The notes under the pieces are model-generated. The model was not told where the DNA came from. It worked only from the letters and a program-made list of their open reading frames with translations, and made no database searches. From the NCBI GenBank assembly GCA_903944555.1, contig CAJASG010000164.1:1-12167 (forward strand): a stretch of DNA of 12,167 nt, written 5' to 3'. The position numbers were made by a program, and so were the translations under genes. Source of the DNA: an uncultured beta proteobacterium. Its GTDB lineage: Bacteria; Pseudomonadota; Gammaproteobacteria; Burkholderiales; Burkholderiaceae_C. This document shows, piece after piece, positions 6,110 through 12,167 of this stretch (positions within the stretch are counted from its first letter, which is position 1; each line of letters begins with the position of its first letter).

Positions 6110-7024
6110 CTACACCGCGGCACGTAAGGCACGCGCGGCCGCGCCGGCCAGTGCCGCCGTCAGGCGGTCGATTACGTCCGAGTCCAGGTTCCAACAGTGC
6201 CAGTACAGGTCGACCGGCAAGGTGACCAAGGGCGCCAAGTTGACCAGTTCCCCACTGTCCAGCAAGTCGCGCACCCGCAACTCGGGCACCACACTGGCAC
6301 CCCACCCTGCCAGCGCCGCCCGCACCTGCCCCTCTGAACTGGGCACAAAGCGCTGCCCCAAGGTGACCCGGCGCAGGCCGAATGCGCGGGACACAAATTC
6401 CGAAGGTAAATCGTCCTTGCGGTTGAACGCGATGTACGGAATGGTGCGGAAATTGTGCGGCGTCAAACCCTGCGGGCAATGGGACTGCGCGTAGGTTCGG
6501 CTGGCCACCGCCACGTAGTGCATCGCACCCAGCGGCAGCACCTTGCAGCCCCGCAGCGCCTGCTTGAGCGTCGTGACGCAGCCCAACACCTGGCCTTCAC
6601 GCAGCCACTCATGGGTGAAATCCTGGTCGTCGGTGATGATTTCCAGCGGCAAACCGGCCTGCACCAAGGGGTCCAGCGCCGACAAGGCCCAGGTCGCAAT
6701 GCTGTCGGCGTTGATGGCAATGGAGATACGGTCTTCCTCACGGGTATCGCCGGCACCGGGGGTCAAGTCCTGCAAATCGGTTTCCAGGTCTGCGCGCAGC
6801 AGCCGCATTTGCATGGCGTGCTTGATAAGCAATCGCCCGGCAGAGGTTGGCTTGACCGGGCGGCTGCGCACCAGCAGCACGGTGCCCACCTGGGCCTCCA
6901 GCGCCCGCAAACGCTGCGACACCGCCGACTGGGTGATCGACAAGCGCACGGCGGCGCGCTCAAAGCCGCCCTCCTCCACGATGGAGGCTAGACACTCCAG
7001 GGCATCTGAATCAAAAGTTCTCAT
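6110..7024 (-). CDS. argP: LysR regulator of the ArgP/LysG (IciA) family
   Basis: The 304-aa protein aligns well with Escherichia coli ArgP over the DNA-binding domain: GGFERAAVRLSITQSAVSQR is close to the ArgP helix-turn-helix, followed by LLVRSRPVKPTSAGR. The effector domain also shares AINADSIATW with ArgP (AVNADSLATW), and a PYIAFNRKDDL segment. ArgP and LysG sense lysine and arginine and switch on amino-acid export or synthesis genes. Here the divergent neighbour is a DadA-type dehydrogenase, so a D-amino-acid or basic-amino-acid catabolic role is likely. Start 7024 matches the E. coli length; an ATG at 7030 is 2 codons earlier. No Shine-Dalgarno sequence is seen for either. Confidence 0.88.
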   Translation of the reverse strand: MRTFDSDALECLASIVEEGGFERAAVRLSITQSAVSQRLRALEAQVGTVLLVRSRPVKPTSAGRLLIKHAMQMRLLRADLETDLQDLTPGAGDTREEDRISIAINADSIATWALSALDPLVQAGLPLEIITDDQDFTHEWLREGQVLGCVTTLKQALRGCKVLPLGAMHYVAVASRTYAQSHCPQGLTPHNFRTIPYIAFNRKDDLPSEFVSRAFGLRRVTLGQRFVPSSEGQVRAALAGWGASVVPELRVRDLLDSGELVNLAPLVTLPVDLYWHCWNLDSDVIDRLTAALAGAAARALRAAV

Positions 7025-7032
7025 GCCCATGA

Positions 7033-7060
7033 TTATTAACAAAACTAATGTTTTCGTAAA
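7033..7060 (-). promoter_or_regulatory. candidate promoter and operator between argP-like gene and dadA
   Basis: On the minus strand TTTACG (7060-7055) and TAATAA (7038-7033) with a 16-bp spacer form a fair promoter. The same stretch is a dyad: TTA-N2-AAAAC-TAAT-GTTTT-N2-TAA (7036-7059). The promoter boxes lie inside the dyad, the usual layout for LysR self-repression with activation of the divergent gene. The -10 box ends 2 bp before an ATG, so the argP-like mRNA could have almost no leader. Confidence 0.5.
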
Positions 7061-7109
7061 CACTTTAATTTCACTGTTACTAAAGAACACTTTCCGCGAC
7101 ACTGGCGCC

Positions 7110-8435
7110 ATGAAAATTATTGTTCTTGGCGCAGGCATCATTGGCATCAGTACCGCGTGGCACCTCTTGGAGCGCGGCCACGAGGTCACCATCGTGGAGC
7201 GGCAGCCTGACGCCGCCATGGAAACCAGTTTTGCCAATGCGGCGCAAATCTCCGTCAGCTACTGCGAGCCCTGGGCCAACCGCGATGCACCCCTCAAAGC
7301 CCTGAAATGGATGTTCAGCAAGGAAGCTCCGCTGCTGTTCCGTCCGCAAAACCCGCTGGGCGCGGGCTGGCTGCAGTACCAATGGGGACTTCAATTTTTG
7401 GCCAACTGCAACGACCGCGCCTTCGAGCGCAACGTGCAGCAGCTGGTGGCGCTGGGCGCCTACAGCCACACCGCACTGAAAGAGGTGGTGGCCAGCACCG
7501 GCATTGAATACCAGCGGCTGGAGCGCGGCATTGCCCACTACTACACCGACCAGAAGTCCTTCGACACCGCAGGCGACGCAGCCGCGCTGATGCGCAAGTA
7601 CGGAGTGGCACGGCAACTGGTCAACCGCGAAGAGCTGCTGCGCATCGAACCGGCTTTGGGCCAGTTTTCCGAGCACATCGTCGGTGGCACCTTCACCCCC
7701 AGCGACGAGTCCGGCGACGCCCGGGTATTCACCCAGGAACTGGCTAAACGCTGCGCGGCACGTGGCGCCACCTTCCTTTACGGGCACAGCGTCGAAGGCT
7801 TGAACGTGCGCGGCAATGCCATCCAATCCGTCTCGGTACGCTCTGCCAACCACTGGGTGGCCTGCGTAGAACACGAGGGAACGCTATCGCAACTACAAGC
7901 GGACCACGTGGTGGTCGCCTGCGGCTCCTACACCGCACCGCTGCTGCGCACCGTGGGCGTGAAGCTGCCGATTTACCCTGGCAAGGGCTACAGCGCCACG
8001 TTCAAGATTTTGAAGCCCGAGTTGGCGCCCATGGTCTCCACCATCGACGACGAGAAGAAGATCGCCATCAGCCGACTGGGCGACCAGTTGCGCGTGGCAG
8101 GCACCATTGAAGTCGGCGGCTACGACCTGACGCTGGACTCTTCGGTTGCGCGTGCGCGCTGCCATATGCTGTCCCGCCGGATTGAACAGGTCTACCCCGG
8201 TATGTGTGACACCCGCACGGTGGAAGAAGGTGGCGAACCGAACTACTGGACCGGCCTGCGCCCCGCCACCCCGACCAACATCCCCGCCATTGGGCAAACC
8301 AAGGTGCGTGGCCTGTGGGTCAACGCCGGGCACGGCACCCTGGGCTGGACCCACGGCGCAGGTTCCGGCAAAGCCATCGCGGAACTCATCAGCGGCAAGA
8401 AGCCGGACATGCAGTTTGGTTTCTACGGCGCTTGA
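7110..8435 (+). CDS. dadA: D-amino acid dehydrogenase, DadA type (FAD)
   Basis: The 441-aa enzyme should oxidise D-amino acids to 2-oxo acids and ammonia, passing electrons to the respiratory chain at the inner face of the membrane. The N-terminal Rossmann motif G7-x-G9-x2-G12 (VLGAGIIGIS) and E30 bind FAD. Other segments match E. coli DadA closely: METSFANAAQISVSYCEPWA, LKALKWMF, GGTFTPSDESGDARVFTQ, YPGKGYS and NAGHGTLGWTHGAGSGKAI near the C-terminus (H408 to W413). Length fits DadA (432 aa in E. coli). The start at 7110 puts the FAD motif at the N-terminus; the open frame runs much further upstream, but inside the regulator. No good Shine-Dalgarno sequence is visible. Substrate range is unknown; D-alanine is typical, but the ArgP-type neighbour hints at basic D-amino acids. 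Confidence 0.92.
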   Translation: MKIIVLGAGIIGISTAWHLLERGHEVTIVERQPDAAMETSFANAAQISVSYCEPWANRDAPLKALKWMFSKEAPLLFRPQNPLGAGWLQYQWGLQFLANCNDRAFERNVQQLVALGAYSHTALKEVVASTGIEYQRLERGIAHYYTDQKSFDTAGDAAALMRKYGVARQLVNREELLRIEPALGQFSEHIVGGTFTPSDESGDARVFTQELAKRCAARGATFLYGHSVEGLNVRGNAIQSVSVRSANHWVACVEHEGTLSQLQADHVVVACGSYTAPLLRTVGVKLPIYPGKGYSATFKILKPELAPMVSTIDDEKKIAISRLGDQLRVAGTIEVGGYDLTLDSSVARARCHMLSRRIEQVYPGMCDTRTVEEGGEPNYWTGLRPATPTNIPAIGQTKVRGLWVNAGHGTLGWTHGAGSGKAIAELISGKKPDMQFGFYGA

Positions 8436-8441
8436 GCGCCG
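8426..8441 (+). other. hairpin across the dadA stop codon
   Basis: CGGCGC (8426-8431) and GCGCCG (8436-8441) form a perfect 6-bp G/C stem around a TTGA loop that contains most of the dadA stop codon. There is no U-run after it, so it is not a standard terminator; it may stabilise the 3' end or pause transcription. Confidence 0.35.
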
Positions 8442-8542
8442 GGCGGCCACGTCCCCGGTGGGATATGGCGGTTTTTCCTGCCGTTGTTCGGGCTTTCTTT
8501 GGCGGTGTTGCCACCCACAATCTCTTTCAACGAGGAGATTCC

Positions 8543-8923
8543 ATGGCACTGCAATACCAGCTCAAAGAGGGCAATTACCATTTGTACGATCTGAGTACCC
8601 CGGCCAGCAAGGTGACCGGGGAACACCGTCTGCGCCTGAAGACGGACACGGTGGCGATCGCATTTGACCGCAGCACCGGCGTGCTCCATGAACACGGCAG
8701 CCCCCTGCGCATTCACTCCTGGGCCACCAACACGCGCCGGCGCCTGCGGGCGGCGGGCTCATGGGACAGCGCCGAAGACATTGTGGTGGTGTCGGGCCCC
8801 TTGCCGGTGGACGAAGTCAACAAATGTCTGGAAATCAAGGGCTACTGCCGCAGCATGTTCACCCGGCTGTCCACGCTGCCGCACGGCAAGCTGCTAGCGC
8901 GGGCCCGCCCCGCCGCCAGATAG
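8543..8923 (+). CDS. 126-aa conserved-looking protein of unknown function
   Basis: I do not recognise the family. The ATG at 8543 is well supported by GAGGAGA (8532-8538) 4 nt upstream. The product is soluble, with alternating strand-like segments (HRLRLKTDTVAIAFD), a central R-rich turn (NTRRRLRAAGSWD) and an acidic segment (SAEDIVVVSGPLPVDEVNK) before a basic C-terminus. It has two cysteine-free halves except for C94 and C102 near IKGYC. It follows dadA by 107 bp in the same direction and may be co-transcribed, but no function follows from that. Its stop codon TAG is the first three bases of an intergenic repeat, so the C-terminal end may have been set by arrival of the repeat. Confidence 0.72.
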   Translation: MALQYQLKEGNYHLYDLSTPASKVTGEHRLRLKTDTVAIAFDRSTGVLHEHGSPLRIHSWATNTRRRLRAAGSWDSAEDIVVVSGPLPVDEVNKCLEIKGYCRSMFTRLSTLPHGKLLARARPAAR

Positions 8924-8964
8924 CTATCATTTCGATAGCTGCTTGCGCACATTACACGGGCGTA
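8921..8964. repeat. Comamonadaceae-type dispersed intergenic repeat, copy 1
   Basis: The copy starts with a hairpin, AGCTATC (8922-8928) and GATAGCT (8934-8940) around ATTTC, and continues GCTTGCGCACATTACACGGGC. The 19-bp core GATAGCTGCTTGCGCACAT (8934-8952) is identical to the copy at 11850-11868. I recognise this pattern as a common intergenic repeat of Rhodoferax, Polaromonas and relatives (from memory, not a search). It lies between convergent genes, supplies the stop codon of the 126-aa gene and overlaps the last codons of the thioesterase gene. The hairpin could end transcripts from both sides. Confidence 0.8.
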
Positions 8965-9362
8965 AACAGGTGTTTTGATACCAAATCCGGGATGCGCTTG
9001 GGGCGCAAGCTCAGCGCGTCAACGCAGCCAATGCGAAAGCGGCCATGCACCAGCAGCGTGCCACCACGCCAGGCTTGCTGCTCAATCACCATCGATGCCA
9101 GTCCTCTTTCCACCATTTTTACGGTAACGGTCAGCAAGTCGTCCAGCTTGGCGGGAGCCAGGTACTTCACCTGGGCATCCGCCACCACGAAGATCGCCCC
9201 GGTTGCGTCCCGCAGCGCTTGCTGTTCCACGCCCAGCGCGCGCAGCCATTCGGTGCGGGCGCGCTCAAAAAACTTGAGGTAGTTGGCGTAGTAGACGACA
9301 CCACCGGCATCGGTGTCTTCCCAATAGATGCGGACCGGGAAAGGATTCAAGAGTTCAGGCAC
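8952..9362 (-). CDS. ybgC: YbgC/FadM-type acyl-CoA thioesterase (4HBT hotdog fold)
   Basis: The 136-aa protein is a single hotdog-fold thioesterase that would hydrolyse acyl-CoA esters in the cytoplasm. The signature WEDTDAGGVVYYANYLKFFE includes the catalytic D18 and closely matches E. coli YbgC; ERARTEWLR follows. The length fits the family. The start is GTG at 9362, because no in-frame ATG precedes the motif; no clear Shine-Dalgarno sequence is seen. In many proteobacteria ybgC leads the tol-pal operon, but no tolQRAB gene is next to it here, so it may serve another pathway. The last codons fall in the intergenic repeat. Confidence 0.9.
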   Translation of the reverse strand: MPELLNPFPVRIYWEDTDAGGVVYYANYLKFFERARTEWLRALGVEQQALRDATGAIFVVADAQVKYLAPAKLDDLLTVTVKMVERGLASMVIEQQAWRGGTLLVHGRFRIGCVDALSLRPKRIPDLVSKHLFTPV

Positions 9363-9420
9363 GGCGTTTCAATGGAGTGGGCAAGGTGGGCAGTATGAAG
9401 CAAGCGGTGGAGCGAACGGA

Positions 9421-10308
9421 TTAGCGGGCCTGGTGCGCGGCCGCCAGACACTCTTCAAAGGCCCGCGTGACCCGGGACGCCTGGGGCGAGCGGCGCACGA
9501 TGCTGAAGAAACTGCAGGTGTAATGGAACAGCTCGGGCTTGACCGGGCGCATTTGCCCCGTACGCTCAAAGCCCTGGGCGTAATGGTCCGGCAGAAATCC
9601 CAGGTACTTCCCCGACAGGATCAGCGTGGCGATGGATTCCTGGTCGTAGCCGGTGGCCGAACGCGTAAGGCGCACCTGCTGGCTGATTTCCATATTGGGG
9701 GAGTGGTAGCCCAGCCCCGCGAAGGCGTGGGCACGCAACGCATCCCAGTCCATCGCATCGTGCGGGGTGGCAAACAGGGGATGGCGCGCACCACAGTACA
9801 GCAGCATGGTCTCGGTAAAGAGCTCGTCGTAGCGCAGGGTATCGGAGCTGCGGTGCCCCGGAATGACGCCCACCTGGAACTGCCCGTCAATCACGCCGCG
9901 CTCGATGGTGTTGAGTGGCGCCACGTACAAGTGCAGGTTCACCTCGGGCGCCCTCTCGGTAAACAGCGCAATGGCCTCCCCCAGGTGCGACTGCGGGTTG
10001 CTGGCGGTTTTGTCAAACACCGCGATGTTGAGCTGCCCGCCCATGCGCCGGTGGATCTCGTCCACGCTGGCGCGAAAGGCGTCCGCCCCCGCCAGCAGGC
10101 GCAGGGTCTCGGTGTAGATCTGCTGCCCCTCGGTGGTCAGTGCAAAACCGGCCCGGCCCCGGCGGCACAGCGTCAGCCCGAGCCGGGTTTCCAGGTCTTT
10201 GATATGGCGGCTCACGGTCGAGGTGCCGATGTTGAGCTCCAACTCGGCCGCCGCCATGCCCCCGCACTCCACCACGCTTTTGAACACCCGCAGTAAGCGA
10301 ATGTCCAT
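9421..10308 (-). CDS. LysR-type regulator, likely controlling the beta-alanine transaminase operon
   Basis: The 295-aa protein has the LysR layout: winged helix-turn-helix at residues 1-60 (MDIRLLRVFKSVVECGGMAA, then LNIGTSTVSRHIKDLETRLG), a linker helix, and an effector-binding domain to the C-terminus. The start at 10308 is preferred because AGGTGA lies 5 nt upstream and the domain begins directly at MDIRLL; the frame is open to an ATG at 10350. It is divergent from the BauA-type transaminase gene. In Pseudomonas a regulator, BauR, activates bauABCD for beta-alanine use, and this gene likely plays the same part; orthology is not shown. The effector might be beta-alanine or a related amine. 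Confidence 0.9.
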   Translation of the reverse strand: MDIRLLRVFKSVVECGGMAAAELELNIGTSTVSRHIKDLETRLGLTLCRRGRAGFALTTEGQQIYTETLRLLAGADAFRASVDEIHRRMGGQLNIAVFDKTASNPQSHLGEAIALFTERAPEVNLHLYVAPLNTIERGVIDGQFQVGVIPGHRSSDTLRYDELFTETMLLYCGARHPLFATPHDAMDWDALRAHAFAGLGYHSPNMEISQQVRLTRSATGYDQESIATLILSGKYLGFLPDHYAQGFERTGQMRPVKPELFHYTCSFFSIVRRSPQASRVTRAFEECLAAAHQAR

Positions 10309-10345
10309 ATCACTCACCTGCCCCAAAGCAGCACGGCTTGTTACT

Positions 10346-10389
10346 TGCATAAATTGTTAACTGAATAGTGATGCATAGACATTTATAAG
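10346..10389 (+). promoter_or_regulatory. candidate LysR site and promoter of the transaminase gene
   Basis: TGCAT (10346-10350) faces ATGCA (10371-10375), and a GTTAAC palindrome lies between them (10356-10361). Downstream, TATAAG (10384-10389) is a good -10 box and CTGAAT (10361-10366) a poor -35 box, with a 17-bp spacer. A weak -35 with a dyad over and upstream of it is typical of promoters that need a LysR activator. Inference only. Confidence 0.4.
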
Positions 10390-10479
10390 AGTAACAGACG
10401 CACTCAAAATGGCAAGTTGGCCGGCGCTGCTTTTGCCTTAGCCGCCGCAACTTTCACCCCTCATCTGTCAGGACGCTCC

Positions 10480-11829
10480 ATGAACATGAACGATGCCCAG
10501 CCCCTCGCCGCTCCCCGCACCGACGCCGCCTGGCTTGACGCGCACTGGATGCCCTACACCGGCAACCGCGACTTCAAGGCCAACCCACGCATGATGGTCA
10601 GTGCCAAGGGAGCCTATTACACCGACCAGCACGGCAAGCAGATTTTTGACGGCCTGTCGGGTCTGTGGTGCGCGGGCTTAGGCCATGGCCGCCAGGAACT
10701 CACCGACGCGGTCACCCGCCAGATGGCCACGCTGGACTACTCGCCCGCCTTCCAGTTCGGCCACCCGCTGTCGTTCGCCCTGGCCAACAAGTTGAAAGAA
10801 CTCACCCCCGCCGGGCTGGACCATGTGTTTTTCACCGGTTCGGGTTCCGAGTCCGCCGACACATCGCTCAAGATGGCGCGCGCCTACTGGCGTGCCAAAG
10901 GCCAAGCCAGCAAGACCCTGTTGATCGGCCGCGAAAAGGGCTACCACGGCGTCAACTTTGGCGGCATCTCGGTGGGCGGCCTGGTGGCGAACCGCAAGAT
11001 GTTTGGCCAAGGTATCCAGGCCGACCATTTGCCCCACACCATGCTGCCGCAAAACGCGTTTTCACGTGGCATGCCCGACAAAGGCATGGAGCTGGCCGAC
11101 GACCTGCTGCGCCTGATTGCGCTGCACGATGCCAGCAATATTGCGGCGGTGATTGTGGAGCCCATGTCGGGCTCGGCCGGTGTCATCGTCCCGCCCAAGG
11201 GCTACCTGCAACGCCTGCGTGATATTTGCACCGCCAACAACATTTTGTTGATTTTTGACGAGGTGATTACCGGATTTGGCCGCATGGGCGCGTGGACTGG
11301 CGCCGAGGTGTTTGATGTGACACCCGACATCATGAACGTGGCCAAGCAAATCACCAATGGCTCGCAGCCACTGGGTGCCGTGCTGGTCAAAAAGGACATT
11401 TACGACACCTTCATGGCGCAAGGTGGTCCCGACTACATGCTGGAGTTTGCCCACGGCTACACCTACTCGGCCCACCCAGTGGCGTGCGCTGTCGGCCTGG
11501 CGACGCTGGATTTGCTGGAGAAAGAAAACGCCCTGGACCAAGTTAACGGGCTGGCGCCTTATTTTGAGAATGCGGTGCACGGGCTCAAGGGCACGAAACA
11601 CATCACCGACATCCGCAACTTTGGCTTGGCCGCCGGCTTCACCATTGACGCCGTGCCGGGTGAGCCCGCCCGGCGGCCCTATGAGATCGCCATGGCGATG
11701 CTGAAAAAGGGCTTTTATGTGCGCTACGGTGGCGACACCATCCAGCTCGCCCCGCCCTTTATCAGCACCCCGGCGCAAATTGACAGCCTGCTCAGCGCGC
11801 TGGGCGACACCATCAACCAAACGGCCTAG
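10480..11829 (+). CDS. bauA: omega-amino acid (beta-alanine):pyruvate transaminase
   Basis: The 449-aa class III, PLP-dependent enzyme would transfer the amino group of beta-alanine to pyruvate, giving malonate semialdehyde and L-alanine. It matches Pseudomonas BauA along its length (448 aa there): HWMPYTGNRDFK, LSGLWCAGLGHGR, TLDYSPAFQFGHPLSF, DHVFFTGSGSESADTSLKMA, VEPMSGSAGV. D260 (IFDEVITGFGRMG) binds the PLP ring nitrogen and K289 (NVAKQITNG) forms the Schiff base. The start at 10480 has AGGA 6 nt upstream; the frame is open to 10417. It is divergent from a LysR gene, and a semialdehyde dehydrogenase gene follows 88 bp downstream, completing the pathway. Other omega-amines may be substrates. 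Confidence 0.94.
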   Translation: MNMNDAQPLAAPRTDAAWLDAHWMPYTGNRDFKANPRMMVSAKGAYYTDQHGKQIFDGLSGLWCAGLGHGRQELTDAVTRQMATLDYSPAFQFGHPLSFALANKLKELTPAGLDHVFFTGSGSESADTSLKMARAYWRAKGQASKTLLIGREKGYHGVNFGGISVGGLVANRKMFGQGIQADHLPHTMLPQNAFSRGMPDKGMELADDLLRLIALHDASNIAAVIVEPMSGSAGVIVPPKGYLQRLRDICTANNILLIFDEVITGFGRMGAWTGAEVFDVTPDIMNVAKQITNGSQPLGAVLVKKDIYDTFMAQGGPDYMLEFAHGYTYSAHPVACAVGLATLDLLEKENALDQVNGLAPYFENAVHGLKGTKHITDIRNFGLAAGFTIDAVPGEPARRPYEIAMAMLKKGFYVRYGGDTIQLAPPFISTPAQIDSLLSALGDTINQTA

Positions 11830-11845
11830 TCAATATTCGCTCCTG

Positions 11846-11887
11846 TTTTGATAGCTGCTTGCGCACATCCTACGGGGGCTAGAGGCC
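11846..11887. repeat. Comamonadaceae-type dispersed intergenic repeat, copy 2
   Basis: Positions 11850-11868 are identical to the 19-bp core of copy 1 (8934-8952). This copy keeps the typical tail, TACGGGGGCTAGAGGCC (11871-11887), but lacks the left arm of the hairpin. It sits inside the 88-bp gap between bauA and the mmsA-like gene, which would otherwise look like one operon. Confidence 0.82.
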
Positions 11888-11917
11888 TATTACATACTTA
11901 AAACACTTCCAACACCC

Positions 11918-12167
11918 ATGTCCACTTCCTCCTCGCTTCCCCGCATCGGCCACCTGATTGACGGCCAGTCCGTCACCGGCGGTAGCCGCATGCAAGACGT
12001 TTTCAACCCCGCCACCGGAAGAGCGGAAAAGTCCTTGCTGCTGGCCGACAAAGCCACCGTCGAGCAAGCCATCGCCTCGGCCCAGGCGGCCTACCCCGCG
12101 TGGCGCAATACCCCCGCACTCAAGCGTGCCCGCGTCATGGGCAACCTCAAAGTGCTGCTGGAGCAAC
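11918..12167 (+). CDS. mmsA: methylmalonate/malonate-semialdehyde dehydrogenase (CoA-acylating), N-terminal part
   Basis: The first 83 codons are visible; the gene runs off the right edge. The segments IGHLIDGQSVTG, VFNPATGRA, VEQAIASAQAAYPAW and KRARVMGNLKVLLEQ are typical of the N-terminus of MmsA-type aldehyde dehydrogenases. Such enzymes turn malonate semialdehyde into acetyl-CoA and methylmalonate semialdehyde into propionyl-CoA with NAD+ and CoA. The catalytic cysteine is beyond the window. Following BauA, it would complete beta-alanine breakdown; valine or inositol breakdown is another possible use. No clear Shine-Dalgarno sequence precedes the ATG at 11918. Confidence 0.88.
   Translation, partial: MSTSSSLPRIGHLIDGQSVTGGSRMQDVFNPATGRAEKSLLLADKATVEQAIASAQAAYPAWRNTPALKRARVMGNLKVLLEQ

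Noticed and set aside
6543..7109. N-terminal extension of DadA by 189 codons
   Set aside because: The extension is antisense to the argP-like gene, and the FAD motif sits directly after the ATG at 7110, as in known DadA proteins.
1..12167. CRISPR array, toxin-antitoxin or restriction genes
   Set aside because: No regularly spaced repeats, cas-like proteins or recognisable toxin, nuclease or methylase motifs were seen on either strand.

Overview
The window looks like a chromosomal segment of a betaproteobacterium of the order Burkholderiales, most likely family Comamonadaceae (Rhodoferax/Polaromonas/Acidovorax type). The reasons are the high-GC coding sequence, the mix of LysR-regulated amino-acid catabolism genes, and two copies of a short intergenic repeat (shared core GATAGCTGCTTGCGCACAT) that I recognise from Comamonadaceae genomes. 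The genus cannot be fixed from the sequence alone.

Left part (1 to about 3050) is an accessory block. Three minus-strand genes are translationally coupled by stop/start overlaps: a 99-aa and a 242-aa protein that I do not recognise, then a 437-aa IS1595/ISXO2-type DDE transposase with an N-terminal zinc ribbon. A small DUF6471-like, helix-turn-helix-like gene is transcribed the other way. The 135-bp gap between them holds a perfect 8-bp dyad and a second half copy of it, a likely shared operator. I read the block as an IS1595-family element with accessory genes, or a closely related undescribed module. A possible right end lies near 3048; no matching left terminus is visible. About 470 bp without a gene follow.

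Middle (3201-6099): a two-helix membrane protein of unknown function, ending in a strong hairpin terminator, is divergent from a NodD/NahR-like LysR regulator. The regulator overlaps a calcineurin-type metallophosphoesterase by 4 bp, and a single-domain universal stress protein follows. The co-orientation suggests that the regulator and phosphoesterase are co-expressed.

Right part (6110-12167) is mostly amino-acid catabolism. An ArgP/LysG-type LysR regulator is divergent from a DadA-type FAD D-amino-acid dehydrogenase. Then come an orphan 126-aa protein and a convergent YbgC/4HBT thioesterase, with one copy of the repeat between them. Finally a second LysR regulator is divergent from a beta-alanine (omega-amino acid):pyruvate transaminase (BauA), followed by the start of a methylmalonate/malonate-semialdehyde dehydrogenase (MmsA), cut by the window edge. 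BauA and MmsA would together convert beta-alanine through malonate semialdehyde to acetyl-CoA. The second repeat copy sits between these two genes.
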